Shown piece after piece: positions 62,076 to 64,000 of a DNA stretch of 64,000 nt. Both the position numbers and the translations under genes were made by a program. The notes under the pieces are model-generated. The model was given only the letters and a program-made list of their open reading frames with translations, was not told the DNA's origin and did no database searches. Numbering within the stretch: the stretch's first letter is position 1; every line of letters starts with the position of its first letter. Source of the DNA: Blautia sp. An249 (GTDB taxonomy: Bacteria; Bacillota; Clostridia; Lachnospirales; Lachnospiraceae); the NCBI RefSeq assembly GCF_002159835.1, contig NZ_NFJL01000004.1, positions 62,001 to 126,000 of the forward strand, written 5' to 3'.

Positions 62076-62641
62076 CAGAAACCTGCTGTAAGGGAAATGA
62101 CTGCATTCAGGATTCCGCACAGAACCATGACGAGAATCGGATTCCAGTTTTTCCCTTTCAGCAGATATATGGCCGCCAGAAACAGCACCGCCATATTGAG
62201 TTTTATATTTCCGGGGGTTATGGCCTTTGCCTCTCCCCAGAAGGCGGATATTAAAATCGTTACCCCTGCAGAGGCAATAATGGCCACAACGGCCGGGCGC
62301 AGTGTATTCAGCACCCCCTGCAGAATTCTCAGGTTTTTATATTTCAGATACAGAAACGCCAGAATCGACACAATGACACAGGAGGGAAAGATACATCCCA
62401 GTGTGGCCGTAACCGCCCCTGGTATTCCTGCCACGCGAATTCCCACAAAGGTTGCAGCATTCACAGCTATGGGGCCGGGCGTCATCTGGGAAATGGTAAT
62501 TAAATCCGTAAACTCTGATTGGCTCAGCCATCCGTGAAGCTCTACGATCTGCTCCTGGATTAACGGAAGGGCTGCATATCCTCCTCCGAAACTGAATAAG
62601 CCAATCTGCAGAAAACTCATAAACAGACGCAGATAAATCAT
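62069..62641 (-). CDS. Chromate transporter family subunit
   Basis: 190 residues, a half-length CHR domain with about five helices. F-S-F-G-G-G-Y-A-A-L-P-L-I and M-T-P-G-P-I-A-V-N-A-A-T-F-V-G are the CHR motifs. Half-size CHR proteins occur in pairs as here and form a heterodimer. Despite the name many transport other anions. The start overlaps the stop of its partner as ATGA. Confidence 0.88.
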   Translation of the reverse strand: MIYLRLFMSFLQIGLFSFGGGYAALPLIQEQIVELHGWLSQSEFTDLITISQMTPGPIAVNAATFVGIRVAGIPGAVTATLGCIFPSCVIVSILAFLYLKYKNLRILQGVLNTLRPAVVAIIASAGVTILISAFWGEAKAITPGNIKLNMAVLFLAAIYLLKGKNWNPILVMVLCGILNAVISLTAGFCQ

Positions 62642-63201
62642 TTCTCTCTCCTTATCTTATACCATGTCCTGAGTACCCCGATTGCAATACACCCAAGAAT
62701 GATATACACAACTTTAATATTCAGAAAACAGGAAGCGCCAAAAGCTGCCGCCATAACCAGAATGGAGGTCTTATCTTTCAGCAGGAAATAGTCTTTTCCC
62801 ATATCAAAGACCACCGCAGCAATCACTGCTCCCACGCCTGCCTGCATTCCCTCCAGGATCAGACGCACATACAAGTTAGACTGAAAAACCGTGTAGAAAA
62901 AGGACAAAACAGAGATCGTCAGAAACGGAGGCAGGATAGTTGCTGCAATCGCCGTAACCATCCCGGCGGCGCCGGCCAGTTTGTACCCGATTACAATGGC
63001 CCCATTGACTGCAATGGCTCCCGGAGAAGACTGGGCGATAGCTACCAGATCCAGCATCTCTTTGGAATCGATCCACTTTAATTCATCTACAAACTTCTTT
63101 TTCATCAGGGTAATGATCACATATCCCCCTCCGAAGGTAAAGGCGCTCAGATAAAAGGTGGATATAAAAAGTTTCCACAAACGTTTGCTCTTTTCTTTCA
63201 T
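62638..63201 (-). CDS. Chromate transporter family subunit
   Basis: 187 residues. The same half-CHR fold: F-T-F-G-G-G-Y-V-I-I and Q-S-S-P-G-A-I-A-V-N-G-A-I-V-I-G. Paired with the downstream half. GGAGG precedes ATG 63201. No substrate can be inferred. Confidence 0.88.
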   Translation of the reverse strand: MKEKSKRLWKLFISTFYLSAFTFGGGYVIITLMKKKFVDELKWIDSKEMLDLVAIAQSSPGAIAVNGAIVIGYKLAGAAGMVTAIAATILPPFLTISVLSFFYTVFQSNLYVRLILEGMQAGVGAVIAAVVFDMGKDYFLLKDKTSILVMAAAFGASCFLNIKVVYIILGCIAIGVLRTWYKIRREK

Positions 63202-63252
63202 ACTTTTGTTTTCCTCCTTTTTCCATTATAAATCCTTTGTCCCGAAAAGAAA

Positions 63253-63285
63253 AGCGGGAACACCTGCCTGACAGGTATTCCCGCT
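63253..63285 (-). terminator. Terminator of the fibronectin-like gene
   Basis: AGCGGGAACACCTG (63253-63266) pairs with CAGGTATTCCCGCT (63272-63285) with one mismatch. On the minus strand it is followed by a T-rich run. Confidence 0.75.
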
Positions 63286-63302
63286 CCAATCTCAGAGACT
63301 GT

Positions 63303-64000
63303 TTATTTCTTAGCGCCCTTTACTCCGGCGGAGTTATAAGTACCCCAGAGGGTGGTTCCGTCGCTTTGTTTTACATAAGCGCGTACGGTGTAGTAGTAAT
63401 TTCCGCCTTTAACGCCGGTGGTATCTGTATAGCTGCGTACATCCTTACCAACTGTAGCAATCGTCTTCCAGGAAGTATTGGCTGTTCTTCTGAATACACG
63501 GTAGCCGTCTGCGAAGCTGTTCGCTCCGGCTTTGGAACCGGTCCAGGTTACTGTTACACCTTTGGTGCTGCCGGATGCGGATAATCCCGGGGAAGACGGC
63601 ACTGCCATTCCTCTTACCGTCTTCTGGTAACCGCTGGCCACGCTGCCTGCATAAGCTTTTACGGTGTAATAGTAGCTTACTCCCATCTTAGCCGTTGCAT
63701 CCCGGTAAGTCAGAGTATCGGCGCTTACCGTTCCAATGGACTTAAAGGTGGTTCCCACTTTCGCTTCTTTCCGGTAAATGACGTATTTCTGAGCCCCGGT
63801 TACACCTGTCCAGTTTACGTCTACAGTACAGTAATTGATGGATCTGGTGCTTACAACCGGCGTCTTCAGGTAATCTACCGGAATGGTAACTTTTACATCT
63901 GAAGGATATTTGGTTGCTGCTCCCTGTGCATTTTCCTCCCAGAAGCCTTTCACTGTATAGTAATAGGTCACTCCGTCTGCTGCTGTCTGATCTACATAGG
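63303..64000 (-). CDS. Secreted protein with fibronectin-III-like repeats, C-terminal part
   Basis: The frame is open to the window edge, so the N-terminus is missing; about 232 residues are visible. At least two repeats of about 90 residues have the fibronectin-III-like pattern V-x-W-x-x-[VS]-x-[GA]-A-x-x-Y-x-[VI]-Y-R-[KR] and end in G-x-x-Y-Y-Y-T-V-[KR]-A-Y. Such repeats are spacers or binding modules in cell-wall proteins and hydrolases of Clostridia. No anchor is present at the C-terminus (ends V-K-G-A-K-K). The catalytic domain, if any, is outside. Confidence 0.75.
   Translation of the reverse strand, partial: YVDQTAADGVTYYYTVKGFWEENAQGAATKYPSDVKVTIPVDYLKTPVVSTRSINYCTVDVNWTGVTGAQKYVIYRKEAKVGTTFKSIGTVSADTLTYRDATAKMGVSYYYTVKAYAGSVASGYQKTVRGMAVPSSPGLSASGSTKGVTVTWTGSKAGANSFADGYRVFRRTANTSWKTIATVGKDVRSYTDTTGVKGGNYYYTVRAYVKQSDGTTLWGTYNSAGVKGAKK

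Overview
The window looks like a chromosomal segment of a low-to-mid GC, spore-forming anaerobic Firmicute, most likely a gut Lachnospiraceae (Clostridium cluster XIVa). This is inferred from spoIIP, gpr and GerMN sporulation genes, the gpr-spoIIP-lepA-hemW gene order, strong AGGAGG ribosome binding sites, TTGACA/TATAAT promoters, and intrinsic terminators with U runs. No rRNA, tRNA, CRISPR array, transposase or prophage gene was seen.

Layout. 1-1.1 kb: the 3' end of a GNAT acetyltransferase and a DeoR regulator. 1.1-10 kb (minus): sporulation and translation genes (gpr, spoIIP, lepA), an acidic Asp/Tyr/Ser-rich lipoprotein, hemW, then a glycosyltransferase, a DegT-like aminotransferase and an ATP-grasp ligase. 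10-14 kb: rpsT with a TTG start, a GC-rich structured intergenic element, holA and comEC. 14-18.6 kb: AEC transporter, LysR regulator, YfcC-type carrier and M20 peptidase. 18.7-22.6 kb (minus): comEA, a WalRK-like two-component system and a double-GerMN lipoprotein in one operon. 22.7-26.5 kb: a YdcZ-type transporter, then an XRE regulator, a DUF3169-like membrane protein and an ABC-2 exporter behind a promoter with three similar dyads and a G10 tract. 26.5-28.9 kb: two tandem-duplicated lipoprotein genes, each carrying its own copy of the same terminator. 28.9-33.3 kb: a three-gene surface locus with FMN-binding and NEAT-like domains behind a promoter with two TTAG/CTAA dyads, suggesting iron control. 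33.4-40.4 kb: arginine biosynthesis (argC-argJ-argB-argD plus a DUF362 gene on minus, divergent argG). 40.4-42.9 kb: a structured intergenic region, guanine deaminase and an EamA transporter.

42.9-53.8 kb is the most interesting region. Ten closely packed minus-strand genes, apparently under one promoter, encode two zinc-ribbon Ser/Thr kinases, two PP2C phosphatases, five FHA proteins (one also a vWA protein) and a membrane-anchored M15 peptidase. It reads as a complete phospho-signalling system with an extracytoplasmic side. One of the phosphatases has no ATG, GTG or TTG at its proper N-terminus.

53.8-58.9 kb: a PucR regulator, a GPH-family transporter, a URO-D-fold protein and an arylamine N-acetyltransferase, probably a small-molecule uptake and conversion locus. 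58.9-64 kb: a sigma-70-like protein lacking DNA-recognition regions, an AGCS symporter with a probable C-terminal frameshift, a frameshifted YitT gene, a two-subunit chromate-type transporter and the 3' end of a fibronectin-III-like secreted protein.
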